Positions 1 through 6,885 of a stretch of 15,416 bases of DNA are shown here, one piece after another. Origin of the DNA: Bacteroidales bacterium UBA3684 (GTDB lineage: Bacteria; Bacteroidota; Bacteroidia; Bacteroidales; P3); assembly GCA_002372855.1 (NCBI GenBank), contig DFIZ01000088.1, positions 9,472 through 24,887 on the forward strand. Direction: 5' to 3'. The position numbers and the translations under genes were made by a program. The notes under the pieces were generated by a model. The model was given only the letters and a program-made list of their open reading frames with translations, had not been told where the DNA came from and made no database searches. The stretch's first letter is position 1; every line of letters begins with the position of its first letter.

Positions 1-7
1 ATAGGTG

Positions 8-67
8 ATATAAGAAGTATATGAGAAGTATATAAGAACGATATAAGAAGGGCCGAATTATGTCCCT
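8..67 (+). repeat. Dispersed repeat, copy 1, with 4 x 11-bp tandem units
   Basis: This 60-base stretch matches the reverse complement of the last 60 bases of the window (15357-15416) at 52 of 60 positions by hand alignment. Its left part is four tandem 11-mers at 7-17, 18-28, 29-39 and 40-50; the first and last are identical (GATATAAGAAG) and the others fit KATATRAGAAS. The right part contains TCCC-TTTC-GGGA (63-74), which on the minus strand reads as a small GAAA-loop hairpin. It lies just past the stop codon of the minus-strand cytochrome assembly gene, so it could also serve as that operon's 3' end, although no T-run follows. No coding function is seen. Confidence 0.75.
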
Positions 68-83
68 TTCGGGAGGGTTTGGG

Positions 84-2207
84 CTACATGTAGGCGTGGA
101 CGCCGCCGAGGAAGAAGTTGACGCCGAAGTAGGTGACGATGACACTCAGGAAGGCCAGTGTGCAGTAGAGGTGGAAGCTGCGTGCGCTGCGGTTGATGGC
201 CAGCGAGGGGTGCAGCGGCAGGGCGTAGACGATGAGTGTGATGAGTGCCCAGACCTCCTTGGGGTCCCAGCTCCAGTAGTTGCCCCACGAGATGTTGGCC
301 CACACGGCACCGATGGCGATGCCCAGGGCCAGCAGGAAGACGGCGGGGTAGAGCAGTCGTTTCGCCAAATTGAATATTGAATATTGAAAATCAGGGTTTT
401 TCTTTCCGATTATCAATCCGGCGATGCCAATCATCATCAGGAAGAAGAAGAGGGCATAGGACATCATGATGACAGCCACATGGAGGCAGAGCAACGGCGA
501 GTTGAGCACGGGCATGAGGTTGGTCACCGGCGGGTTGCTACCGCTCATCATGGCCACCAGCAGGCAGAAGCCCATGGTGAGCATGGCGACGGGCAGCGCC
601 ATGGAGTGCTTGCGCACGAGGCCGAGGCCTATGAGGCCTATGGCTATGGCCATGAGGTTCATGCTGTCGAAACCGCCGGCCATGGGCACGTGGCCGCCGG
701 CGATCCAGCGCAGGATGAATGTCAGCACCAGGAAGGCCGTCAGCAGGGCCACCCAGGCCAGCGCCGTCCAGCGTATCCAGCGCGGAAGGTCGCGGCCGCG
801 GCCTGCAAGGAAGAGGCTGAGGGCGAAGAAGAGCAGGCCCAGGGTGATGCTCAGCATGGCCAGCCAGCGGTCGGTGGTCAGGGCGTTGTAGAGGCGCTCG
901 GCGTCGGCGCGCAGCTTGGTGGGCAGCACTTCGCCGGCTTGTTTCTCCTGGAAGGCGAGGGTTTTCTCGAAGATGCGTTCCAGTTCTTCGTAGTCGCCTT
1001 TCACCACCAGTTCCTGGCAGTAGCTCTGGTGTTTGCGTACAAAGAGGTAGGCTTCGTCGGCCGTGGCCAGCGGCAGGGCGTCGTTCTGTGCGTACCAGCC
1101 CAGGGTGCCCGCGCTGTCGGCCAGGGGGAAGAGTTTGAGGCCCTTGCCGGAGAGGAGCGACTGGACGAGGCTGAACTTCTCGTTGGCGGCGCGGAGGTTT
1201 TTGTCGGTCATGCCGCCGAGGTGCTCCTGGTTGGCTGCGAAGTCGTTGTAGCTGGCGCGGTTGGTGCTGACGTGCAGGCGTTGGCGTGCGTCGTCGCCCT
1301 TGATTTTGATGAGGGGTTCGGAGGCCCAGTCGTTGAAGTAGAAGAGGTAGCCCGCGAGCACCTGCTCGGCGCTGAGGCCGCGGTAGGTGGCTTTGCCGGT
1401 GAGCTTGGTGGTGAAGTCCTTGGCGTAGGTCTGCAGGGGGCACACGCGGCCTTTGTAGAGGACGTACATGCGTCCCATGCGGTCGGCGGTATGGCGCGGC
1501 AGGGTGCGGGGTTGGGCGCTGGCGGCGGTGGAGGCCAGCAGCAGGGCTGCCACGGCGGTGCCCTTGAGCAGGCGGCGGTAGCGACCGTTGCGGCTCAGCA
1601 TGAGCCACAGGAAACCCACGAGCAGCAGGGCGTAGCCGCAGTAGGTGACGGCGATGCCGAGGGGGTCGTGGCTGACGCTGAGGGTGGAGCGGCCCTCCTC
1701 GTCGTAGTCCTCCTGGTAGAAACGGTAGCCTCGGTGGCGCAGGATGTTGTTCATCGAGATGGTGTGGCGCTGGCCCTCGGCGACGACGTGGCTCACGAAG
1801 TCCATGGGCGTGTGGGTGCCGGGGTAGGTGAGCACTTCGAAACTCTCCAGTTCCATGTCGAAGGGCAGGGTGGCGGAATGGCCGTTGCCGGTGTCGATGG
1901 TGGCGGAGGGGATGCCGGGGGTGAGGGTCATGCTGCCATGGAGGCCTGTCCAGGTGGTGAGGGCGCCGCCGAGGAGGATGACGGGCACGGCGGCGTGGAC
2001 CATCAGGGCGGCGGGGCGCTGCCACATGCGGCCCTGCACGATGGCCACCAGGGCGCCGATGGCCACCACGGCCATCAGGGCTATGAACCACCAGGAGGTG
2101 TAGAAATGGTCGGCCACCCATTCGGCGCCGCGATAACGTTCGAAAATGGTGCCTGCGGCGAGCACTGCCGCCACAAGCACCATCAAGGCTACACGAATCT
2201 TCTTCAT
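84..2207 (-). CDS. ccsA: Fused ResB/CcsA cytochrome c biogenesis protein (CcsBA type)
   Basis: This is the System II cytochrome c synthase, which moves heme across the inner membrane and attaches it to CXXCH motifs of apocytochromes. The 707-residue protein starts with ResB-type membrane helices (about 7-22, 39-57, 66-86) and a periplasmic beta-rich stretch. Another helix lies near 185-205, followed by a soluble middle region. The CcsA half starts near 450 and has GHVPMAGGFDSMN, the His576 region (SPLLCLHVAV), the WWD heme-handling motif WGNYWSWDPKEVW (641-653) and a C-terminal GGVHAYM with His704. The histidines and WWD motif are those expected for heme ligation in CcsA. It is the last gene of the minus-strand operon, 47 bases after a DUF1111 di-heme gene, whose protein would be a natural client. 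Start ATG at 2207. PGAP-style names would be CcsA or ResB/CcsA fusion. Confidence 0.9.
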   Translation of the reverse strand: MKKIRVALMVLVAAVLAAGTIFERYRGAEWVADHFYTSWWFIALMAVVAIGALVAIVQGRMWQRPAALMVHAAVPVILLGGALTTWTGLHGSMTLTPGIPSATIDTGNGHSATLPFDMELESFEVLTYPGTHTPMDFVSHVVAEGQRHTISMNNILRHRGYRFYQEDYDEEGRSTLSVSHDPLGIAVTYCGYALLLVGFLWLMLSRNGRYRRLLKGTAVAALLLASTAASAQPRTLPRHTADRMGRMYVLYKGRVCPLQTYAKDFTTKLTGKATYRGLSAEQVLAGYLFYFNDWASEPLIKIKGDDARQRLHVSTNRASYNDFAANQEHLGGMTDKNLRAANEKFSLVQSLLSGKGLKLFPLADSAGTLGWYAQNDALPLATADEAYLFVRKHQSYCQELVVKGDYEELERIFEKTLAFQEKQAGEVLPTKLRADAERLYNALTTDRWLAMLSITLGLLFFALSLFLAGRGRDLPRWIRWTALAWVALLTAFLVLTFILRWIAGGHVPMAGGFDSMNLMAIAIGLIGLGLVRKHSMALPVAMLTMGFCLLVAMMSGSNPPVTNLMPVLNSPLLCLHVAVIMMSYALFFFLMMIGIAGLIIGKKNPDFQYSIFNLAKRLLYPAVFLLALGIAIGAVWANISWGNYWSWDPKEVWALITLIVYALPLHPSLAINRSARSFHLYCTLAFLSVIVTYFGVNFFLGGVHAYM

Positions 2208-2220
2208 CAGTCTTCTCTAC

Positions 2221-2252
2221 TTAACTTCTTAACTACTTAACTTCTTAACTAC
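2221..2252. repeat. Intergenic 4 x 8-bp tandem array
   Basis: Four 8-mers alternate exactly: TTAACTTC, TTAACTAC, TTAACTTC, TTAACTAC. The array fills most of the 47-base gap between the DUF1111 gene stop (2255) and the ccsA start (2207) inside the minus-strand operon. It therefore sits in the translation-initiation region of ccsA. No promoter or hairpin is evident in it. Confidence 0.8.
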
Positions 2253-2254
2253 TT

Positions 2255-3826
2255 TTAAATCGCATTGATGAACTTCACCACAGCGTCGCGGTCGGCCTTG
2301 GAGAGCTGCCGGAAGTTCTCCACGCTGCGGCGGGCGTCGCTCTGGGAGGCACCGTGCCACATGATGGCCTCGATGACGTTGCGGGCACGGCAGTCGTGCA
2401 GACGGTCGGCATGGCCGGAGCAGAGGGGTGCCAGTCCGCGGCCCCAGAGGGGTGTGGTGCGGCACCAGCCGGTGCGGATGTCGTTCTTCATGAAGAGGCG
2501 GTGCTGCACGAAGTCGCTGTAGGGCCATATCTTCTGGTAGGGATAGCGCGGCAGGCGCGAGTCGCCGTCCTCGAAGAAGCCCGTGGGGTCGGTGAAGTTG
2601 TCCTCGCCGGTGGTCCAGGAGGGGCGGTGGCAGACGGCGCAGCCCAGGTCGCGGAAGAGCTTGCGGCCGCGCTGCACGTCGGGGTCGTCGAGGTTGCGGG
2701 CGGCAGGCACGGCGAGGCCGCGGTGCCAGACCATGAAGTTCACATAGTCCTGGTCGCTCATCTCGGCGGGCAGGTTCTTGCTCATGAGGTAGTTGTAGAT
2801 GTTGCTCTCCATGGTGGAGTCGGGGTTGACCCACTCGGGGAAGTAGTCGGCGAACCGGGCCTGCACGTTGGCGTCGCGCGAGGCTTTGCGGGCGTAGGCT
2901 TCGGTGATGTAGTGGGCGCGCTTGTTGCTGCGGGTGACGTTGGTGATGTTCCAGATGGCGTTGCTGCCGGGAGCGTCCTGCAGGGGGCCGCGGGAGAGGG
3001 CGTAGGTGTAGCGTTTGGGATGGCGGGTGTTGCCGTAGAAGGCCGTGGGGGCCCAGTCGCCGCCGTTCCAGAAGGCGGGGTTCAGCGGCAGGCCCATCTC
3101 GCTCTCGCGCTGGTACTGTGCTTTGAGCGAGTCGTCGTCGATGGCGTCGATGAGGCCGGTGCCGTAGATGCCGATGGTGCTCTCCAGACGGAAGGCGAGG
3201 TTGGAGTAGGGCACGCCCAGGGGGGCGTAGAAGGCGTTCTCGTCGATGGTCAGTTCGGGATAGATGAGCTCATAGGTCTCGCCGTCGGGGAAGCGGTTGC
3301 CCCACTCGTCGGTGTAGTTGAGCCAGGAGAGGTGTATGCCGCTTTCCTCGACGGGGTTGGGGAAGGGCGCCACGGCGCGGGTCTGCGGCATGCCGGTGAC
3401 GGAGGTCTCGTAGGCGTCGTTGGTCTTGTCGTAGACCACCAGGAGGTATCCGTTGCCCCAGTCCTCGGCGTTGTAGCGGTCCATGCGGCGGCCGTGGCCG
3501 TAGCCGGGATGGCAGTTCTCGCAGCTGGAACGTATGTAGAGGGGGCCGAGGCCGTTGAAGGGACGGCTGTTTTGGGTGACGGTGTGCTCGAAGAACATTT
3601 CGCCGTATTTGAACGCTGTGGCCATGCCGGCCATCTCGGTGGCGGGGGTGGGGTCCTCGTAGGCCGAGGCGCTCTGGTTGAAGGTGGTGCCGAGGCGTCC
3701 GCCGGCGTAGACCTCCTCGTCGATGCCTTCGGGGGTGGGGGTGGGCTCGGTCTCGTCGTTGTTGCAGGCGGCGAGGAGTCCGGTGGCCGCAAAGGCGGCC
3801 AGCAGGAGGCAGGTGTGTTGTTTCAT
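2255..3826 (-). CDS. DUF1111 di-heme c-type cytochrome lipoprotein (putative thiol oxidoreductase/peroxidase)
   Basis: The 523-residue protein is a lipoprotein by its signal (LLAA-Cys21). It has two heme c attachment motifs, CENCH (102-106) and CAVCH (396-400), as in the DUF1111/COG3488 family related to MauG and bacterial cytochrome c peroxidases. Family-typical C-terminal blocks are visible: TTPLWGRGLAPL (about 457-468) and HDCRARNVIEAIMWHG (about 477-492). The second block normally reads HDGRAR, so Cys479 replaces a glycine, and Cys455 and Cys469 are further extra cysteines. Imelysin genes commonly neighbour this family, as here (imelysin lies upstream). The heme would be attached by the CcsBA protein encoded next. 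Redox substrate unknown; the 'thiol oxidoreductase' label is historical and untested. Start ATG at 3826 precedes a good signal peptide. Confidence 0.87.
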   Translation of the reverse strand: MKQHTCLLLAAFAATGLLAACNNDETEPTPTPEGIDEEVYAGGRLGTTFNQSASAYEDPTPATEMAGMATAFKYGEMFFEHTVTQNSRPFNGLGPLYIRSSCENCHPGYGHGRRMDRYNAEDWGNGYLLVVYDKTNDAYETSVTGMPQTRAVAPFPNPVEESGIHLSWLNYTDEWGNRFPDGETYELIYPELTIDENAFYAPLGVPYSNLAFRLESTIGIYGTGLIDAIDDDSLKAQYQRESEMGLPLNPAFWNGGDWAPTAFYGNTRHPKRYTYALSRGPLQDAPGSNAIWNITNVTRSNKRAHYITEAYARKASRDANVQARFADYFPEWVNPDSTMESNIYNYLMSKNLPAEMSDQDYVNFMVWHRGLAVPAARNLDDPDVQRGRKLFRDLGCAVCHRPSWTTGEDNFTDPTGFFEDGDSRLPRYPYQKIWPYSDFVQHRLFMKNDIRTGWCRTTPLWGRGLAPLCSGHADRLHDCRARNVIEAIMWHGASQSDARRSVENFRQLSKADRDAVVKFINAI

Positions 3827-3843
3827 AGTCTTTTCTTTTTTTT

Positions 3844-3951
3844 GGGGAGTTCAGGGAGACAAGGAGTTCAGGGGGTTCAGGACAATACCGTTGGATAGTC
3901 GGAACCATTGTCTTGAACTCCTCGAACTTCCCGAACTCCTTGAACTCCTTG
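3844..3951. repeat. Inverted pair of 9-bp tandem arrays (long imperfect palindrome)
   Basis: The right arm (3907-3951) has four tandem 9-mers at 3915, 3924, 3933 and 3942 (GAACTCCTC, GAACTTCCC, GAACTCCTT, GAACTCCTT). The left arm (3844-3886) carries the same kind of array in opposite orientation. The arms are closed by a perfect GACAAT/ATTGTC pair (3881-3886 with 3907-3912) around a 20-base loop. Together they fill most of the 137-base gap between the imelysin and DUF1111 genes of the minus-strand operon. In the transcript the arms could fold back on each other and affect processing, stability or the ratio of the two products; this role is inferred. Confidence 0.75.
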
Positions 3952-3963
3952 TTTCATAATAAT

Positions 3964-5127
3964 TCAATTGTTGCGGATGGCTTCCACCACCTCGTCGAGC
4001 ACCTCGCTGAGGGCGGCGCAGGCTTCCATGGCATCGCCGTTGGCAGCAGCGCCGATGTTGTTGACGAAGGGGGCGGGCATGGCGTCGATTTTGGCCAGGG
4101 CGTTGTCGATGGCCTCCATCACCTCGTTGTCGAGGGCGGCGTTGAGGTTGTGCATGTAGTGGTGGAGCGAGTTGGTCTCGTTGCGCTGGCCATCGATGCC
4201 GCCGAGGTAGGCGTTCTGGATGCTGACGATGTTGTTGTGGAAGTCGATGATGGACTTCTGGCTGTAGGGGCTTTCGATGTAGGTGGGGTCTTCGCCGCTG
4301 TGGGCGGCACCGATTTTGCTGGTGCCTACCTCGTCGGCGATGTCGATGCAGCCCTGGACGATGGCCATGAGGGCGGCCTTGCGGGTGGCGTAGGTGCTGC
4401 CGGCCTGTCCGGCGGCCTTCATGTTGTCGCCGTAGCTGAGGTCGCCACCGGCCACGGTGTACTGCATCTCGAGGTCGTCGAGCTTGGCGATGTGGCTTGC
4501 GGGGGCGTTGTCGCCTATCCAGCCCACTTCGAGCTGGTAGCAGCGGTTGCGGAGGTCGCCGGCGACGGCGGCCACGTAGGTCCACTGGTTGGCGGTGATG
4601 GCGCTGGCGCTCTTGGGCTGGCCGTCGGCGAAGAGGATGTACTCGATGCCGTGGAAGCCCAGCAGGGCGTTGCCGAGGCGGTCGCCGGCAACGGCGTCGC
4701 CGTCCTCGCTGTCGAGCGATGCCAGCATCTCAGGGCTGTTCATGAGGGTGTTGAAGGCATCGATGTCGAGGGGCCAGGAGTCGATGTGGGGATCCACGCC
4801 GAAGTCGCCGGCGGCGCCGAAGAGGAAGGCTTCGCTCTTCTCCCACTCCTCGCGGGCGGCGAGGAAGGTCTCGCAGGCCTGGCGCAGGCCGGCGTCGTTG
4901 GGGTTGGCTTTGAGGGCGGCCAGTTCGGTGGCCAACTGCTCGGCTTTGGCGGCCAGGGCTCCGTAGGTGGGAGCCACGGTGTGGTCCACAAACTGCTCGG
5001 CGATGGCGGCGGCCTGGCTGTCGTCGCTGCCGGCGGTGGTGTCGTTGTCGTCGCTGCAGGAGACGGCTCCCGCCGTCAGTGCAGCCATTGCCATGAACAT
5101 GGCGGCATTTTTGAAAAACGATTTCAT
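3964..5127 (-). CDS. Imelysin family lipoprotein (Peptidase_M75 / IrpA-like)
   Basis: The 387-residue protein has a lipoprotein signal (GAVS-Cys24) and the alpha-helical imelysin fold signature. A REEWEKSEAFLFG block lies near 92-104, IDSWPLD near 115-121, and the conserved GxHxxE site is GFHGIEY (157-163, His159 and Glu162). Imelysin-like proteins are associated with iron or other metal uptake; structural work on Bacteroidales members did not support protease activity, so 'imelysin' should not be read as a peptidase. It lies between an outer-membrane barrel gene (36-base gap) and the DUF1111 di-heme gene (137-base gap with hairpin arrays). Start ATG at 5127 is followed directly by a signal peptide. 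The metal bound cannot be read from sequence. Confidence 0.9.
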   Translation of the reverse strand: MKSFFKNAAMFMAMAALTAGAVSCSDDNDTTAGSDDSQAAAIAEQFVDHTVAPTYGALAAKAEQLATELAALKANPNDAGLRQACETFLAAREEWEKSEAFLFGAAGDFGVDPHIDSWPLDIDAFNTLMNSPEMLASLDSEDGDAVAGDRLGNALLGFHGIEYILFADGQPKSASAITANQWTYVAAVAGDLRNRCYQLEVGWIGDNAPASHIAKLDDLEMQYTVAGGDLSYGDNMKAAGQAGSTYATRKAALMAIVQGCIDIADEVGTSKIGAAHSGEDPTYIESPYSQKSIIDFHNNIVSIQNAYLGGIDGQRNETNSLHHYMHNLNAALDNEVMEAIDNALAKIDAMPAPFVNNIGAAANGDAMEACAALSEVLDEVVEAIRNN

Positions 5128-5163
5128 AGGTTTGTCGGTTTTTTAGTTATTTTTAATAGTGAA

Positions 5164-6459
5164 TTATCGCACGAAGAACCCCGTCCAGGTGATGCCCAGG
5201 GCGAAGAAGGGTTCGTTGTTGTACTGCTCGCCGAGCAGGCGCACACCGCCCTCGGCCTTGAGGGCCACCTGGGGCAGGGGGTAGTAGTTGACGCCGCCGG
5301 AGACCACCTGGCGCGAGCACCAGCCGATGTCGGTCAGGCCGCTGGCGGGGATGTAGCTGTCGTACTGGTCGTAGCGTCCGAAGAGGTAGAGCTTGCCATG
5401 GTCGCGTCGCCACTGGGCAAACGAAAGCAGGTCGATGCCGGCCTCGATGGAGGCGTCCCAGGCGGCTTCGCCCACGAAGGTGTGGGGGTAGGGGTTGCCG
5501 GTCATGGTGGTCTGGTTCTTGTTGCGGGCCGAGATGGCTGCGGCGTCGGAGAGGTGGCCGTAGTCCACGTTGCCGCGCACGATGACATGGCGGTTGCGGT
5601 AGGCGAAGTCGAAGCAGCCTATGGCCACAAGGCCGTCGAGGTCCTTGTAGCGGCTGTTGACGTCGGTGACGATGTCGTTGTTGTTGCTGCCGCCGAGGTA
5701 GCCGCTGAGGCTCAGGCGCAGACCGCGGATGCCTGTCCAGTCCACGCGTGCGGCGCAGGCCAGGGCGTTGGCGGGGCGGAACTCGTAGGGCGACGCCGAG
5801 CCGTTGTGCACCCAGCCTTGGTCGTTGAAGAGGTTGCTGTTGAGGCCCGGCAGCAGCTGTGCCTCGTAGCGCCAGGCGCCGGCCTGGCCCCAGATGCTGA
5901 GGCCCGTCTCGTGCCATGTGCAGGGCATGATGGTGTTCTCGCCTTCGGGGCGGTAGACACCGAAGAACATGTTGGGCGTGTGGTTGTTGTTGGTCATGCC
6001 CACCGGTACCACTATATGGCCCGCGCGCACGTTAAGATGGCGGTTGAAACTTTTCTGCACCCAGAACTGCTCCAGGGCCACTTCGCCGCCGCGCTCCACC
6101 TCCTGCTCGAACTCGCCGGTCTCCTCGGTTTCCTTCTCCACGGCGGCCTCCACGCCCCCGTGCTCGAACTCGATCTCCATGCCCACGCTCCAGCCGCGGC
6201 CGAAGTCGTAGCCCAGCATCACGACGGCGTGCGGCAGGTCCACGCGCCCGTAGCCCGGGGCGTCCTTGTAGCGGTCGGCATGCGAATAGCGGAACACATT
6301 GTCGCTGTAGAAATGGCGGCTGTACACGGCCTCGCCGTATCCGCCCACAGTCAGGCGGCTCTTCGTGGCCGTTGCGGTGTCGGTCTGCGCCGACGCCATC
6401 GGCCCGCAAAGCAGGGCCGCAAGTGTGCAGATGGTTGATATACTTTTTGTTGCGTTCAT
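5164..6459 (-). CDS. Outer-membrane beta-barrel protein (porin-like)
   Basis: The protein, about 431 residues from ATG 6459, begins with a signal peptide ending MASAQ. The rest is made of short alternating amphipathic strands typical of outer-membrane barrels, e.g. RLTVGGYGEAVYSRHF, HLNVRAGHIVVPVGM, HGKLYLFGRYDQYDSY and FFALGITWTGFF at the C-terminus. An acidic loop (about EKETEETGEFEQEVERGGE) lies in the first third. The open frame extends upstream to 6567, but that start would put 36 residues before the signal peptide and would place the start upstream of the candidate promoter, so 6459 is preferred. It is the first gene of the imelysin/DUF1111/ccsBA operon and probably supplies outer-membrane passage or a docking surface. 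It resembles phosphate-selective-porin-like barrels in general layout only; substrate unknown. Confidence 0.8.
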   Translation of the reverse strand: MNATKSISTICTLAALLCGPMASAQTDTATATKSRLTVGGYGEAVYSRHFYSDNVFRYSHADRYKDAPGYGRVDLPHAVVMLGYDFGRGWSVGMEIEFEHGGVEAAVEKETEETGEFEQEVERGGEVALEQFWVQKSFNRHLNVRAGHIVVPVGMTNNNHTPNMFFGVYRPEGENTIMPCTWHETGLSIWGQAGAWRYEAQLLPGLNSNLFNDQGWVHNGSASPYEFRPANALACAARVDWTGIRGLRLSLSGYLGGSNNNDIVTDVNSRYKDLDGLVAIGCFDFAYRNRHVIVRGNVDYGHLSDAAAISARNKNQTTMTGNPYPHTFVGEAAWDASIEAGIDLLSFAQWRRDHGKLYLFGRYDQYDSYIPASGLTDIGWCSRQVVSGGVNYYPLPQVALKAEGGVRLLGEQYNNEPFFALGITWTGFFVR

Positions 6460-6481
6460 AATGTATCGATACTTTTTGCCT

Positions 6482-6490
6482 GCAAAAATA
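6482..6490 (-). promoter_or_regulatory. Candidate Bacteroidota promoter (-7 box) for the imelysin operon
   Basis: On the minus strand these bases read TATTTTTGC, a full match to the TAnnTTTG -7 consensus. A TTG lies 17 bases upstream, shorter than the ideal 19-21, so the -33 element is weak. Transcription would start near 6475, giving a leader of about 16 bases before the ATG at 6459. This supports 6459 as the true start. I see no convincing Fur-type operator. Confidence 0.5.
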
Positions 6491-6542
6491 CATAATACAC
6501 TCATAACCAACACTAACCATAATTGGTGATTTTGGTGTGCAT

Positions 6543-6565
6543 GGAAGCAATTTACGGTTGCTTTC
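6543..6565. promoter_or_regulatory. Inverted repeat in divergent promoter region (possible operator)
   Basis: GGAAGCAA (6543-6550) and TTGCTTTC (6558-6565) form an inverted repeat with one imperfect pair around a 7-base loop. It lies between the minus-strand operon promoter and the plus-strand promoter at 6597-6628. Its position would suit a regulator acting on both directions, but no regulator gene is in the window and chance cannot be excluded. Confidence 0.25.
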
Positions 6566-6596
6566 ATTGGAAAAAAGTTGATTAATTGAAAATAAA

Positions 6597-6628
6597 TTTG
6601 TGTAATTCATGAAAATTTTGTTACTTTG
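6597..6628 (+). promoter_or_regulatory. Bacteroidota promoter for small lipoprotein-manA
   Basis: TTTG (6597-6600) is followed by exactly 20 bases and then TTACTTTG (6621-6628), one mismatch from TAnnTTTG. Transcription would start near 6634, leaving about 50 bases of leader before the ATG at 6685. The leader contains a 7-codon reading frame (6665-6688) behind GGAG, whose TGA overlaps the ATG of the next gene (ATGA). Confidence 0.65.
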
Positions 6629-6684
6629 TACTTTGCACTTAGTGTGCTGAAACGGAGTATTTAAATGGAAACCAATTCGTTGAT

Positions 6685-6885
6685 ATGAGAAAAATAATGA
6701 AAAAACTGCTGCCGTTGATGCTTGTGGCCGGGGTATTGGCCATGAGCGGGGTGCAGGTGTCGTGCCAGAGTTCGAGCGAGAACATGTACCAGCGCCAGCA
6801 GACCAACAAGGCCAAAAAAATCAAATCGAACATCAAGGTGAAAGGCACCAACAAGAGTCACGGACACACTAACAGAACCTACTGA
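6685..6885 (+). CDS. Small cationic lipoprotein-like exported protein
   Basis: The 66-residue protein has a signal peptide (MKKLLPLMLVAGVLAMSG) and a possible lipobox ending VSC (Cys27). The short mature part is rich in Lys, Asn, Gln and His (residues about 28-66) and ends NRTY. A second ATG at 6697 would remove four residues and is equally plausible. The stop codon overlaps the manA start (TGATG at 6883-6887), so the two are probably translationally coupled. I do not recognise a domain; function unknown. The coupling and the promoter just upstream argue that it is a real gene. Confidence 0.7.
   Translation: MRKIMKKLLPLMLVAGVLAMSGVQVSCQSSSENMYQRQQTNKAKKIKSNIKVKGTNKSHGHTNRTY

Noticed and set aside
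3844..3951. CRISPR array
   Set aside because: Units are 7-11 bases with no spacers, and no cas genes are present.
3913..6438. Very long plus-strand open frame opposite the barrel and imelysin genes, and a similar one at 384-2240
   Set aside because: They are antisense shadows caused by high third-position GC. Their translations are low-complexity Gly/Val/Ala/His-rich and lack domains, while the minus-strand products have clear signal peptides and motifs.
6460..6567. Longer N-terminus for the outer-membrane barrel protein starting at 6567
   Set aside because: It would place 36 residues before a clear signal peptide and would lie upstream of the TATTTTTG promoter box.
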